Below, piece by piece: positions 1-7,852 of a DNA stretch of 44,745 nucleotides. The DNA is from Planctomycetes bacterium RIFCSPLOWO2_12_38_17 (GTDB lineage: Bacteria; Planctomycetota; Brocadiia; Brocadiales; Brocadiaceae). The stretch covers positions 1-44,745 of the forward strand of contig MHYY01000056.1 of the NCBI GenBank assembly GCA_001830285.1. The letters run 5' to 3'. The notes beneath the pieces are model-generated. The model was not told where the DNA came from. It worked only from the letters and a program-made list of their open reading frames with translations, and made no database searches. The translations under genes and the position numbers were made by a program. The stretch's first letter is position 1, and each line of letters begins with the position of its first letter.

Positions 1-156
1 GACCCTTCGTTTCACTCCTGGCACTGGCTTAATTGCCAACAATGACTTATTTTGTACTCTATCCGATTGATATTAATCCGGAATATTATATATTTCAGGT
101 AAAAAAAATTACTGCCAATATTTGCGCTCAACAACATCGCTGTTTGAATCACTGAT

Positions 157-185
157 TTGAATTACGGATAAATTTATGATAGTAT
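157..185 (+). promoter_or_regulatory. candidate sigma-70-type promoter of htpG
   Basis: TTGAAT at 157-162 and TAGTAT at 180-185 are separated by 17 nt, which would start transcription near 192, about 87 nt before the htpG start codon. No CIRCE inverted repeat or clear heat-shock sigma consensus was seen. The rest of 1-278 shows nothing recognisable. Confidence 0.35.
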
Positions 186-278
186 TTCTACCTTGATTCT
201 TTGTGCTGTATTATAGCAATTAATGTATATAATCTTCTCCAACAAACTTGTACAAATAATAAATTGCAGGAGGAACAT

Positions 279-2189
279 ATGACTGAAAAAACAAGACACG
301 AGGAAAGTTTTGAGTTTCAAGCGGAAATAAAAAAGTTACTAAATATACTGTCTCACTCCCTTTATACCCATAAAGAGGTCTTTTTAAGAGAACTCATTTC
401 AAACGCCTCGGATGCGCTAACCAAGATGCGCTTTCATGCCCTCTCCAATACGGAACATGATGATAAAGAATTATCCCTTGAAATAAATATAGATGTTGAC
501 GAGAAAAAAAAGACCCTGACCATCAGCGATACTGGCATTGGAATGACTAAAGACGAGATTATACAGAATATCGGGACAATTGCAAAGTCCGGTTCGCTTG
601 ATTTTATAGCAAAACTGTCAGAGCAGGCAAAGAAAGATTCCAATATTATAGGTCAATTCGGTGTTGGTTTTTATTCTGTCTTTATGGTGGCTGATGAGGT
701 CAGGATCAGGACGAAATCATATAAAAAGGACGAATCTGCAATTGAATGGCACTCGGACGGTACGGGAAAATATTTTTTGAATTCAACGGAAAAGGAAAAA
801 CGCGGGACGGAAATTATAGTCCACCTGAAAGAAGAGGAAAAAGAATATACCGATAAGTCCAGAATTCAGTCTATCATAAAAAAGTACTCCAATTTTGTAA
901 GCTTCCCTATCATGGTTTGCGGAGAAAGGGCAAATCAGATTACGGCTATCTGGAAAGAGCCAAAAAAGAATATCACCGAAGAACAATATAATGAATTCTA
1001 TAAATTCATTACAAACACGGAGGAAACGCCCCTTTTCCGTTTGCACACATCAGCAGAGGCGCCGATACAATTTTACAGCATTTTATACTGCCCATCCGCA
1101 AATTATGAAGTCTATGGTTTTAAAAAACTCGACCATGGAATTCAGGTTTACTCAAATAAAATACTGATACAATCAGACTGCACAACACTTTTACCAGAAT
1201 ATATGCGGTTCATCCGTGGCGTTGTTGACTCTTCAGATATCCCGCTAAACATATCAAGAGAAACGTTTCAGGATAACAGGATTATTCATAAAATAAAGAG
1301 CATCCTTGTTAAACAAACCCTATCTCTTTTACAGGACATGGCAAAAAATGAAAGGGAAAAGTATGAAACACTTTGGAGACAATTTGGAAGGATTCTAAAA
1401 GAGGGAATGCATTTCGATTCCGAAAATCGCGAAACATTAGCGCAATTGATGCGATTCAATTCTTCCAGGTGCCAGAATTTCGACGGACTGATTTCACTCA
1501 GGGAATACGCTGACAGAATGAAACCGGAACAAAAAGAGATTTATTACATAACGGCGGTGAACCGCGAAACAATAGAAAAAAGCCCGTATCTCGAGATATT
1601 TCGCAAGAAAGACGTGGAGGTACTGTATCTGACAGACCCCAATGATGAAATATTGCTTGCCGAACTTCAGGAATTTGAAAAGAAACCCATCCGTTCAGCC
1701 GACCAGGCAAATCTGGATTTACTCAAAGACGGCGAAAAGAAGATTGTAGATACCACAGAAGAACCTAAAGATTTTGAGGCAACGTTTAACCATCTCTTAA
1801 AGACCTTAAGGTTAACGCTTGCAGACAAGGTGACAGACGTCAAGGAATCGCAAAGATTGAGCGATAGCCCATGCTGTCTTGTAAACCCTGAAGGCATGCC
1901 CAGTGTGCACGTCCAAAAACTCATACAAATGATGCACAGCGATTATAAAATCGCCAAGAAAATAATGGAGATTAACAGGAAACACCGCTTGATACAGAAT
2001 CTCGCAAAGATGAACGAAAATACAGACTATCAACAACTAGTTGAAAAGATAGCCCTTCAGCTTTTTGAAAATGCGCTGATGCAGGATGGTATCGTCTCTG
2101 ACCCCACATCAATGGTACCAAGGTTGAATGAGATAATGGAGGAATTAACCAAGGCAACGTTGGGCGAGGGGAAGAGGATTATTATTTGA
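279..2189 (+). CDS. htpG: molecular chaperone HtpG (Hsp90 family)
   Basis: Cytosolic ATP-dependent chaperone of the Hsp90 family, 636 aa, normal length. The N-terminal GHKL ATPase motifs are visible: ELISNASDAL, DTGIGMTKDE and GQFGVGFYSVFM, followed by the middle domain (SSDIPLNISRE) and a C-terminal dimerisation region. The start at 279 is chosen because a strong GCAGGAGGAAC ribosome-binding site precedes this ATG; the frame is open back to 201 but that extension is not Hsp90-like. It appears monocistronic. The last 137 bp, encoding the C-terminal tail ending GEGKRIII, occur again at 4116-4252, so the 3' end of this gene appears to be an integration or duplication point. Confidence 0.97.
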   Translation: MTEKTRHEESFEFQAEIKKLLNILSHSLYTHKEVFLRELISNASDALTKMRFHALSNTEHDDKELSLEINIDVDEKKKTLTISDTGIGMTKDEIIQNIGTIAKSGSLDFIAKLSEQAKKDSNIIGQFGVGFYSVFMVADEVRIRTKSYKKDESAIEWHSDGTGKYFLNSTEKEKRGTEIIVHLKEEEKEYTDKSRIQSIIKKYSNFVSFPIMVCGERANQITAIWKEPKKNITEEQYNEFYKFITNTEETPLFRLHTSAEAPIQFYSILYCPSANYEVYGFKKLDHGIQVYSNKILIQSDCTTLLPEYMRFIRGVVDSSDIPLNISRETFQDNRIIHKIKSILVKQTLSLLQDMAKNEREKYETLWRQFGRILKEGMHFDSENRETLAQLMRFNSSRCQNFDGLISLREYADRMKPEQKEIYYITAVNRETIEKSPYLEIFRKKDVEVLYLTDPNDEILLAELQEFEKKPIRSADQANLDLLKDGEKKIVDTTEEPKDFEATFNHLLKTLRLTLADKVTDVKESQRLSDSPCCLVNPEGMPSVHVQKLIQMMHSDYKIAKKIMEINRKHRLIQNLAKMNENTDYQQLVEKIALQLFENALMQDGIVSDPTSMVPRLNEIMEELTKATLGEGKRIII

Positions 2190-2693
2190 TGCTTAGGGGT
2201 TGAGAAATGGAACAGGGGCAAACCTTCGTCATTCAATATTCAACAATTAATTGTTTATTAATACTACAATTCCTATATTCTTCGCATTACTCATTATTTT
2301 TGGTCTGACATATCCCCATTTACATGAGGACAAGGTTCTTCTGCATTCTGTAATTGAAATATGAAGGTCTGATTATAGACTCTTCTCTCCTTTTCACTTC
2401 ACCGACAATATATTTTATATCGCCCCCTGAACGCCTTACCATATATCAATCTGCGGTGTCTGACTCCACAGATTCTGTAAGGGAATTTAACAATCTCAAT
2501 CCTCTACGTCCATTTTTTACCCATGCGGTATTTTATGTCGTAATTTATACCTGTCCTGCGCTAAGCCGAAGGGATGAAGTCTAATTCCTCATCGGTGAAA
2601 CCGTAATGCTGGGCTAATACCTTGTCTACTGTGCTTTAGTCCCCATTAACAAAGGGGGAAATAGAGGGTTGTCAGTCTTCATCCGGTATTTAT

Positions 2694-2713
2694 AAGGCTT
2701 TGAGTATTAAACC
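2694..2713 (+). repeat. dispersed 20-mer, copy 1
   Basis: Contains GTATTTATAAGGCTTT at 2696-2711, identical over 16 nt to 16679-16694 and differing at one base from 22698-22713. The other two copies lie just downstream of genes in the 10-kb element, one of them next to the integrase, so it may be a recombination core carried by related elements. Confidence 0.5.
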
Positions 2714-2751
2714 GACTTTCTATATTCAAACACTCAAACAGCAAGATTAAA

Positions 2752-2772
2752 GACCTGCCCCCCGTTGTTTTC
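2752..2772 (+). repeat. left copy of a 21-bp perfect inverted repeat
   Basis: The sequence beginning CAAGATTAAAGACCTG and ending in a run of C is the exact reverse complement of 5434-5454. Similar short sequences often flank REP-associated (IS200/IS605-like) tyrosine transposase genes, but no transposase remains here; that link is inference. Confidence 0.6.
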
Positions 2773-2956
2773 CCGATTGTTCTGTCAACAAGCATCTAAT
2801 ATGGAAAGATAAGATACTGAAAGTAAGCGATATTAAGCTTAATCACAACTCGATGATTAGTAGTTGTTTGTTCCATGTTGCTCTGATAAAAAGTCTTTTA
2901 AAAGTCTTTTAAAAATCTAATAATTTCAAGGCGGTTAAAAGACTTATTAGACATTC

Positions 2957-3289
2957 CTATTTCCGAATAATTTTAATTACAGATTCAATAACAACTTCAA
3001 GCTTTCTAATTTTAAGTTTACCAACACTATATAACACAATATGACTGTCGGCTGTAAATATACGATTAGGCCTTAAATTACTTGGTTGTTTCAAACCTCC
3101 ATTCTCAAAGTCATCATCAGTAAGTAAAATAGCGTATTTGTCTTTAATCGTCTGGCTGGTTATCTGGCAAAGAATCAAATCGTCTCCTTCCAATACCGAA
3201 AGAACAAGTGCAGGACGTCTCTTTGCCTGAGTCAAATCAGAAAACGGAAAAGGAACAACAACGACATCACCTTTTACAAATTTTGCCAT
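2957..3289 (-). CDS. MazF/PemK-family toxin (mRNA interferase)
   Basis: 110 aa. The MazF/PemK/CcdB-fold N-terminus is recognisable: GDVVVVPFPFSDLTQAKRRP followed by ALVLS, and later the conserved Q-I-T-S-Q segment and the SNLRPNRIFT region that carries the basic catalytic surface. Family members are ribosome-independent endoribonucleases that halt growth when their antitoxin is degraded. The start overlaps the end of the upstream gene 3274-3468 by 16 bp, the usual antitoxin-then-toxin arrangement with translational coupling. The pair lies between two copies of the htpG 3' end, so it is probably cargo of an inserted segment. Confidence 0.85.
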   Translation of the reverse strand: MAKFVKGDVVVVPFPFSDLTQAKRRPALVLSVLEGDDLILCQITSQTIKDKYAILLTDDDFENGGLKQPSNLRPNRIFTADSHIVLYSVGKLKIRKLEVVIESVIKIIRK

Positions 3290-3468
3290 GACTCATCTTC
3301 CTCGGATTTTAACCAATCTTTTTTGAGAGACGACTCGCTGGCAATGGCATTAGCAATGCTTTCTTTCATTCTTTTTGTTTTAAGAAAATGAACAAAATCC
3401 AGTACCTCATCAAGGAAAAGTTCTGGAACATGTTCAATCTCACTCATAAGTAACTCTTTTTTACTCAT
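3274..3468 (-). CDS. antitoxin partner of the MazF-like toxin
   Basis: 64 aa, acidic C-terminus. The segment PELFLDEVLDFVHFLKTKR resembles the amphipathic helix of DUF2281-type antitoxins found upstream of PemK/MazF toxins; the C-terminal part (KSEEDESWQNL) would wrap the toxin. A purine-rich GGAGGTAAAAAT ribosome-binding site precedes the start. No DNA-binding fold is obvious in the short N-terminus, so autoregulation cannot be judged. Assignment rests largely on position and on the helix motif. Confidence 0.7.
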   Translation of the reverse strand: MSKKELLMSEIEHVPELFLDEVLDFVHFLKTKRMKESIANAIASESSLKKDWLKSEEDESWQNL

Positions 3469-3556
3469 ATTTTTACCTCCAAATTAGGATAGGTCATAGA
3501 GTTTTTAATCATGACATCTGGTTGCTTCTCCAGTGCATAAATAAAGGACTATGTTT

Positions 3557-3832
3557 TTAATTTTTATCATCTGTTTTTTTAATCTTGTTTATTTTTTCCT
3601 GAAGGGACACGATACCTTCTACAGTGTGTTCCCACTCCATTGCGTCTTTTTCAACTTCCCATGAAAAGCCCTTTTCCTCCACCACATTCTTTTTTTCAAA
3701 CTCGGAAAAACTCATTCCGTACTTTTTTTTGAATCGCTCATCAGTAAATTTATGCAAAACAATTTTCCGTTCATATTCATTAAGAACGGCTTCTTTTAGT
3801 TCTTTTTTGGAAATAAGATCAAGCAGTTTCAT
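3557..3832 (-). CDS. orphan antitoxin-like protein
   Basis: 91 aa, highly charged and helical. It shows the pattern of small antitoxins with F-K-K-K-Y-G-M-S-F-S-E-F-E near the middle followed by WEVEKDAMEWEHTVEGI, which I associate with antitoxins of solitary or TumE-like toxin pairs. GGAGGTGATTTTAA precedes the start codon, a strong ribosome-binding site. No toxin gene is adjacent on the same strand; the MazF pair downstream is separated by about 90 bp and has its own antitoxin. It could therefore be a solitary antidote or a relic of a second pair. Function is inferred only from family resemblance. Confidence 0.55.
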   Translation of the reverse strand: MKLLDLISKKELKEAVLNEYERKIVLHKFTDERFKKKYGMSFSEFEKKNVVEEKGFSWEVEKDAMEWEHTVEGIVSLQEKINKIKKTDDKN

Positions 3833-4115
3833 TTAAAATCACCTCCATTCACACATTAAACATTAAAGAAAATATATAAAAAAAGGTATAAGGAGCTTAG
3901 CTAAGAATCAGACTTTTCATCACAATTTTAATCTCTTCCTCAGCTTATCCATAGAGTTTGTAGCTATTTCATCAATTTGGAGTTCAATCTCCTTAATCTC
4001 GGTTTATTTAGCCTTATTTTATAATATTCATTATATTTGATAATGGCAAGGATTTTATCGTGTCACTATGCAAAATTTCTTTTTCATACAGCCCTGTTTT
4101 GAGTCATGCTGGTTA

Positions 4116-4252
4116 AGCGCTTCAGCTTTACGAAAATGCGCTGATGCAGGATGGTATCGTCTCTGACCCTACATCAATGGTACCAAGGCTGAATGAGATA
4201 ATGGAGGAATTAACCAAGGCAACGTTGGGCGAGGGGAAGAGGATTATTATTT
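4116..4252 (+). pseudogene. second copy of the htpG 3' end
   Basis: 137 bp matching 2051-2187 with five mismatches. Read in the htpG frame the differences are GCC>GCG, TTT>TAC (Phe to Tyr), CCC>CCT and TTG>CTG, so three of four changed codons are silent and one is conservative; the copy ends ...GKRIII with TAG instead of TGA. That pattern suggests the copy diverged while part of a functional htpG in another lineage rather than drifting here. It would be the far attachment site of an element that integrates into the 3' end of htpG. The stretch 3833-4115 between it and the orphan antitoxin has no gene. Confidence 0.85.
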
Positions 4253-4398
4253 AGAGTTAAGGGAATAATATCTGGAAATATACAGAATTGCAGAAGTAGC
4301 TTCTGTAGGTTGGATGGAGCGAAGCGCACCAAACAAAATAAATGGAGATGGGTCTACGGGCGCTTGACCCCTCCTACGTGTGCTCCCTCCAATGACTT

Positions 4399-4405
4399 GT
4401 TAGGC
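4399..4405 (-). other. attC core remnant at the 3' end of the cassette gene
   Basis: On the minus strand this is GCCTAAC, the R'' half-site typical of integron attC sites; the TAA stop codon of the nuclease gene (4400-4402) lies inside it, as is common for cassettes. No matching downstream half-site (GTTRRRY) could be found in 4253-4398, so this attC seems truncated. Confidence 0.55.
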
Positions 4406-5323
4406 ATTTTTAAAAGTCTGTACAATCACATGTATTTCGCCAGTATCTGCAAGTTTATGAAACGCTAAGCCAAGCTTACTCTTTCCAACGTTTAGTCTAA
4501 ATCCTACCGTTTTTGATATTTCTTCTTCGCCCGAATCTCGGCTGTATTGAATAATTTTTTCAATAGGTACTTTTTCAGTCTTTATTGATAAATATGACTC
4601 AAAATAAATCTCTTTTATTCGAACATTCCCCTCAGGAGTATTAATAATAAAATGACTTTTTTCATTACTGTATTCTGCCCTAATTTTAATCTCTTTAGTA
4701 TCTATGTCTGGTCTTATGTCATCAAATAACTCAGAATGTTCAGATAGAAGCAATGAAAATGCATCTATTATACGAGCTGATTGTCCTGTTTCTGTTGAAA
4801 TTAGAATAAAGTCGTTACCCCGGCTTTTAATAATATCCTGAACAGCATGTTTTTTCGCGGATGGTTCTTTTGAATCAATTATCAATAAAGCCTTACTCAT
4901 ATTACCATGACGATTAAATATAGGTATGTGGGAGAGTAAAAACCAATCCGAGATTTCGTCGAAAGTAATTTCTTTTACTGTGCGGAGTTCAATTCCAGAT
5001 TCATCTGCAAATTGTTTTACTCCATTTGCAAAGCCGGTTGTTGATACAGCAGTTACCTTATTAAATCCAAAACGATTACGTCGACCAACAAGTTGTTCAA
5101 TCCATGAGCCAGGAGCGGGACCATCAGATGGTCTATCTCTACACTCTATTAACCATTTAATGTCTGTTGAGCCAAGTCTTCCCTCAATTTCAATATCGAA
5201 TTCTGCAATCTGAACTCCTTCTTTAAATATCCTTTCGTTCGACTTTACTTGGAAATTATTTGGCAAAAGTAGTTTTTCAATTTGCTTTACTATCTGTTCT
5301 AATTGTTTACCCGTTTTTGTCAT
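4400..5323 (-). CDS. cassette-borne PD-(D/E)XK-type nuclease
   Basis: 307 aa. The N-terminal third looks like a restriction-endonuclease (Mrr-like) core: strand FDIEI with Asp43, then WLIECRDRP with Glu60-Cys-Arg62, then a helix WIEQLVGRRNRFGFNKV and strand TAVSTTGFANGVKQFA, the D...(E)xK layout with Arg in place of the usual Lys. The C-terminal two thirds are not recognised. The gene has the architecture of an integron cassette: its ATG is 18 nt downstream of a complete attC hairpin (5342-5410), and its stop codon lies in another attC core at 4399-4405. No integrase of the IntI type is in the window. It might be a defensive restriction-like enzyme, but its substrate is unknown. Confidence 0.7.
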   Translation of the reverse strand: MTKTGKQLEQIVKQIEKLLLPNNFQVKSNERIFKEGVQIAEFDIEIEGRLGSTDIKWLIECRDRPSDGPAPGSWIEQLVGRRNRFGFNKVTAVSTTGFANGVKQFADESGIELRTVKEITFDEISDWFLLSHIPIFNRHGNMSKALLIIDSKEPSAKKHAVQDIIKSRGNDFILISTETGQSARIIDAFSLLLSEHSELFDDIRPDIDTKEIKIRAEYSNEKSHFIINTPEGNVRIKEIYFESYLSIKTEKVPIEKIIQYSRDSGEEEISKTVGFRLNVGKSKLGLAFHKLADTGEIHVIVQTFKNA

Positions 5324-5341
5324 GTTTAATTTGCGCTTAAT

Positions 5342-5410
5342 GCCTAACGACTCGGCGGTGACAGGAGCGCCAGCCGTATTGGCGCGTCCGAGTCCAACAG
5401 CCTTGTTAGC
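5342..5410 (-). other. integron attC recombination site
   Basis: In the minus direction the site begins GCTAAC (R'') and ends GTTAGGC (R'), the RYYYAAC...GTTRRRY layout. In plus coordinates GCCTAAC is 5342-5348 and GTTAGC is 5405-5410. Between them GACTCGG (5349-5355) pairs with CCGAGTC (5388-5394), and GCGCCA (5367-5372) pairs with TGGCGC (5380-5385). About 69 bp long, within the attC size range. It marks the upstream boundary of the nuclease cassette. Confidence 0.8.
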
Positions 5411-5433
5411 AGGCGTTTTGATGTGCTATAAAT

Positions 5434-5454
5434 GGGGGCAGGTCTTTAATCTTG
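5434..5454 (-). repeat. right copy of the 21-bp inverted repeat
   Basis: Exact reverse complement of 2752-2772 (reads GGGGGCAGGTCTTTAATCTT in plus plus one base). It is followed by a hairpin in which AATCTTG (5448-5454) can pair with the nearby CAAGATT, a REP-like arrangement. Confidence 0.6.
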
Positions 5455-5535
5455 AATCTTGTGCCAAGATTGTGTGTATAATAAATCTTATACCAAACAA
5501 ATGCCTGTCCGCAATCCACAACATACTTCAAACAG

Positions 5536-6576
5536 TTACACATGCCCATGAATAAATTCAATCATGTCTTTAATCATACTCCTTACAAAAAAGGCTATGC
5601 TTACGTGGGCACATGGATACCATTTTATTTTCGGTCTTCCCAGCGCCTCCCATAATTCAGTCGTGTACCTGACCGGCATGACCTCGTCATAAAGACCGTT
5701 TATCATCAAGATATTCCTTGTCTTATTGTGCCTGGCAATAACCACAGGATCAATTATTTTATATATATGGTTCGCCTGCTCACGGGTAAACCCTGCCTTC
5801 TGAATATCGTCTTTAACGCCCTTCGTCGCTATTCCCTCCCAGATAACACTTGCATTGTTACCCCCCGCAAGAATTGAAATCCCTGCATCAAAAGGCTCGA
5901 CAGCCATAGCCAGATGCGCAATCATCCCGCCAAGGCTGATGCCCGATATAATAACCTTTTCCGAATGCCCTCTTAGCCATGAAGACACCGTTCTTGCCTC
6001 GATTACAAGCTGGCGTGTGCCTTCAATCGTTCTTGGAATATCTCCTGTGATTGAGTACTCGCCGCTCCATGTGTTTTCGGGCGCCCTTTCAAAGTGGAAT
6101 GGAAGCTTGAGGATAAAGCAGTTGATATTATGACGGGCAAGGTTCATGGCAATCCTTTTCTCCTTCAGCAGGTCGCTCCTCCCCCAGCCATGGAGAAGGA
6201 TTACCGAAGCCCTGGCTTTTTCCCCAGCAGCTTTAAAATATAGCCCGTGAGCAACGTCGTTCTTTTTGTGTTTGGTGCTGACAGGGCTTGGGAAATGAAC
6301 ATTAAAGACCTCGATACCGTTAATATCATTAACCCTGTTCAATGTAAAAACAGGCATCCGATGGGGTTTTTCGTAGAACAGTTCCGGATTTTCAAGGTAC
6401 TCCTTCTTTGTCAAATTGCTGAAATCATAACTATCCAGTTTCTGTGGTACGCGGATTAGCCCCTTATGAAAACAAAAATATAATCTGTCAACTGCCTGCA
6501 TGAAATACTTGTTCATGATACAAATTTCTCGCTGGTAAAACGGAAGAAATCTTTCCGCAATTACTGCATCATGCAA
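5536..6576 (-). CDS. alpha/beta-hydrolase family protein
   Basis: 346 aa. The fold is shown by VILLHGWGRSD (oxyanion-hole HG), the nucleophile elbow GISLGG with Ser, an acidic residue in MINGLYDEVMP and a late His in CAHVSIAF, in the order Ser-Asp-His. The long N-terminal region (about 110 aa) before the hydrolase core is not recognised. The start used is a TTG preceded by GAGGCAGGGA; an ATG at 6516 is an alternative and would shorten the protein by 20 aa without touching the core. No signal peptide is evident, so a cytosolic esterase or hydrolase is likely; the substrate cannot be told. Confidence 0.8.
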   Translation of the reverse strand: MHDAVIAERFLPFYQREICIMNKYFMQAVDRLYFCFHKGLIRVPQKLDSYDFSNLTKKEYLENPELFYEKPHRMPVFTLNRVNDINGIEVFNVHFPSPVSTKHKKNDVAHGLYFKAAGEKARASVILLHGWGRSDLLKEKRIAMNLARHNINCFILKLPFHFERAPENTWSGEYSITGDIPRTIEGTRQLVIEARTVSSWLRGHSEKVIISGISLGGMIAHLAMAVEPFDAGISILAGGNNASVIWEGIATKGVKDDIQKAGFTREQANHIYKIIDPVVIARHNKTRNILMINGLYDEVMPVRYTTELWEALGRPKIKWYPCAHVSIAFFVRSMIKDMIEFIHGHV

Positions 6577-6655
6577 ATCCCTGCCTCAGATGAAATACAA
6601 TGCTATAACTCATAGTAAACGCCAAAATAAAGTATTTGTCTCCTATTGCTACAAT

Positions 6656-6707
6656 GTCATTCCCGCGCAAGTGGGAATCCAGAGGCCTGGATTCCTGCTT
6701 TCGCAGA
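6656..6707. repeat. REP-like palindromic repeat
   Basis: The segment reads GTCATTCCCGCGCAAG..., with GGAATCCAG pairing with CTGGATTCC around a 4-nt loop. It belongs to the widespread family of intergenic palindromes that start with GTCATTCCCG and end with CTTTCGC. It lies between two divergent-looking transcription units and could act as an mRNA 3' end or be a miniature element. Confidence 0.6.
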
Positions 6708-6827
6708 GCCTGCCCCGTACTTGATACGAAATACGAAAAAATCCACTGCCGTAGGCGCCGTAATTTATTTTAGCACATAAAAACATCCACAATCAGACGC
6801 TTGATTGTGTTTTCAATCTGCCTGTGT

Positions 6828-7610
6828 TTATTTAATGCACTCTTTCACAACACGCCCATGAACAGGTTGAATTGGTCTTGCATCATACTTGAATAATGAA
6901 GTAAATTTGTGCAACTCTGCTTTCGATACTTCAATTGGCGTCTTTAAGATAAACCAATTCACATTTTCAGTGCAAGGTGGTATTGTAAGCGAACCGGGAT
7001 AGGTATAATATGCTGTGGTGTTCTTTGGAAGGAGCTGACTTGCACATATCCTTATATCAGAGACAATATGCTCTTTACCCACTTCTTTTGGAAAGTTGCT
7101 CCACAGGGTTTTTATGAATGCATTTTCTTTACCTTCATCAATGAGTACGGCAACAATTGCTATTTGTCCATGCTCACCCTTATGTACTAAATGCGCTTCC
7201 ATACCATAATGTTTTCCGTGTATTACATGTTCACTCGGTGTATGAAAGTGAAACTGTATGAGCTCGTATTTCTTGTGACCGATGGATATTGAGTTTCCCC
7301 TTTCATAGTTAACCTGAATGGTATGACCGTTATTTATGATTCTTAAAGGGGTTGGGTAGTAATGAAAGATAATATCGTCCAGTTTGGCTTTTTCAGTCAC
7401 AGAAATACCGATAGGTGATTGCATATCCCCAATTTTGCAGTGCCATTTTTCGAGTATTAGCTCGTCCCAATGATCAGGACCCAGTTCACTTTCATAATCC
7501 CAATGGTCTGGGGTAAGGTGCTCACCAGCGCCAGCAAACAATGATGTTGCTGCAATAAATGGAAGGAACACAAAAGCAGATGTTAAAACAATATATTTAA
7601 AGATTTTCAT
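6828..7610 (-). CDS. alpha-class carbonic anhydrase, exported
   Basis: 260 aa. Catalyses reversible CO2 hydration. An N-terminal signal sequence (MKIFKYIVLTSAFVFLPFIA, cleaved probably near Ala26-Gly27) predicts export to the periplasm or another non-cytosolic compartment. Alpha-class signatures are clear: QSPI near residue 64, zinc ligands His121 and His123 in QFHFHTPSEH, His140 in MEAHLVH, and the YYTYPGSLTIPPCTENVNW segment that forms the substrate pocket. A GGAGG ribosome-binding site lies just before the ATG. It appears monocistronic and diverges from the gene at 7853. A beta-class enzyme is encoded at 25534-26325, so the organism has both families. Confidence 0.95.
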   Translation of the reverse strand: MKIFKYIVLTSAFVFLPFIAATSLFAGAGEHLTPDHWDYESELGPDHWDELILEKWHCKIGDMQSPIGISVTEKAKLDDIIFHYYPTPLRIINNGHTIQVNYERGNSISIGHKKYELIQFHFHTPSEHVIHGKHYGMEAHLVHKGEHGQIAIVAVLIDEGKENAFIKTLWSNFPKEVGKEHIVSDIRICASQLLPKNTTAYYTYPGSLTIPPCTENVNWFILKTPIEVSKAELHKFTSLFKYDARPIQPVHGRVVKECIK

Positions 7611-7783
7611 TTTTACCTCCTTGATTATGGATTCGTATTGATTTAATGTTAATGAACAAATTAAATATTATTTTCGCAATTTATAGCATTTTCCAGCGCT
7701 TTCTGTCAATTGTGAAATTAGTTGCATTATAGGATATTCAGGTAAAAAACGTCACTATTTATAATATCAGTTAAATAATTCCC

Positions 7784-7812
7784 TTGACAGTTATTATGAT
7801 TCAACATAACAT
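7784..7812 (+). promoter_or_regulatory. promoter of the helix-hairpin-helix/PerM/uvrB group
   Basis: TTGACA at 7784-7789 and TAACAT at 7807-7812 with a 17-nt spacer. Its position argues that translation starts at 7853 rather than at an ATG or other start codon inside the promoter. Confidence 0.55.
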
Positions 7813-7852
7813 AAATTTTAATATTGTATCTGTTATCTTTTATACAGATATT

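Larger units (their letters stand above)
2190..2956. other. 767-bp gene-free, probably decayed mobile DNA
   Basis: No convincing coding region. The only open frame of size (2354-2584, plus) has no ribosome-binding site and no recognisable protein. The stretch contains the dispersed repeats at 2694-2713 and 2752-2772 and a tandem 11-mer AAAAGTCTTTT at 2889-2910. It lies between the two copies of the htpG 3' end and looks like the eroded part of an inserted segment. Confidence 0.5.

Noticed and set aside
2354-2584. 76-codon plus-strand open frame after htpG
   Set aside because: No ribosome-binding site, no recognisable protein features, and it lies in decayed repeat-containing DNA.
5322-5555. 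77-codon plus-strand open frame
   Set aside because: It runs through the attC hairpin and the inverted repeat, so the frame is explained by structure and not by coding.
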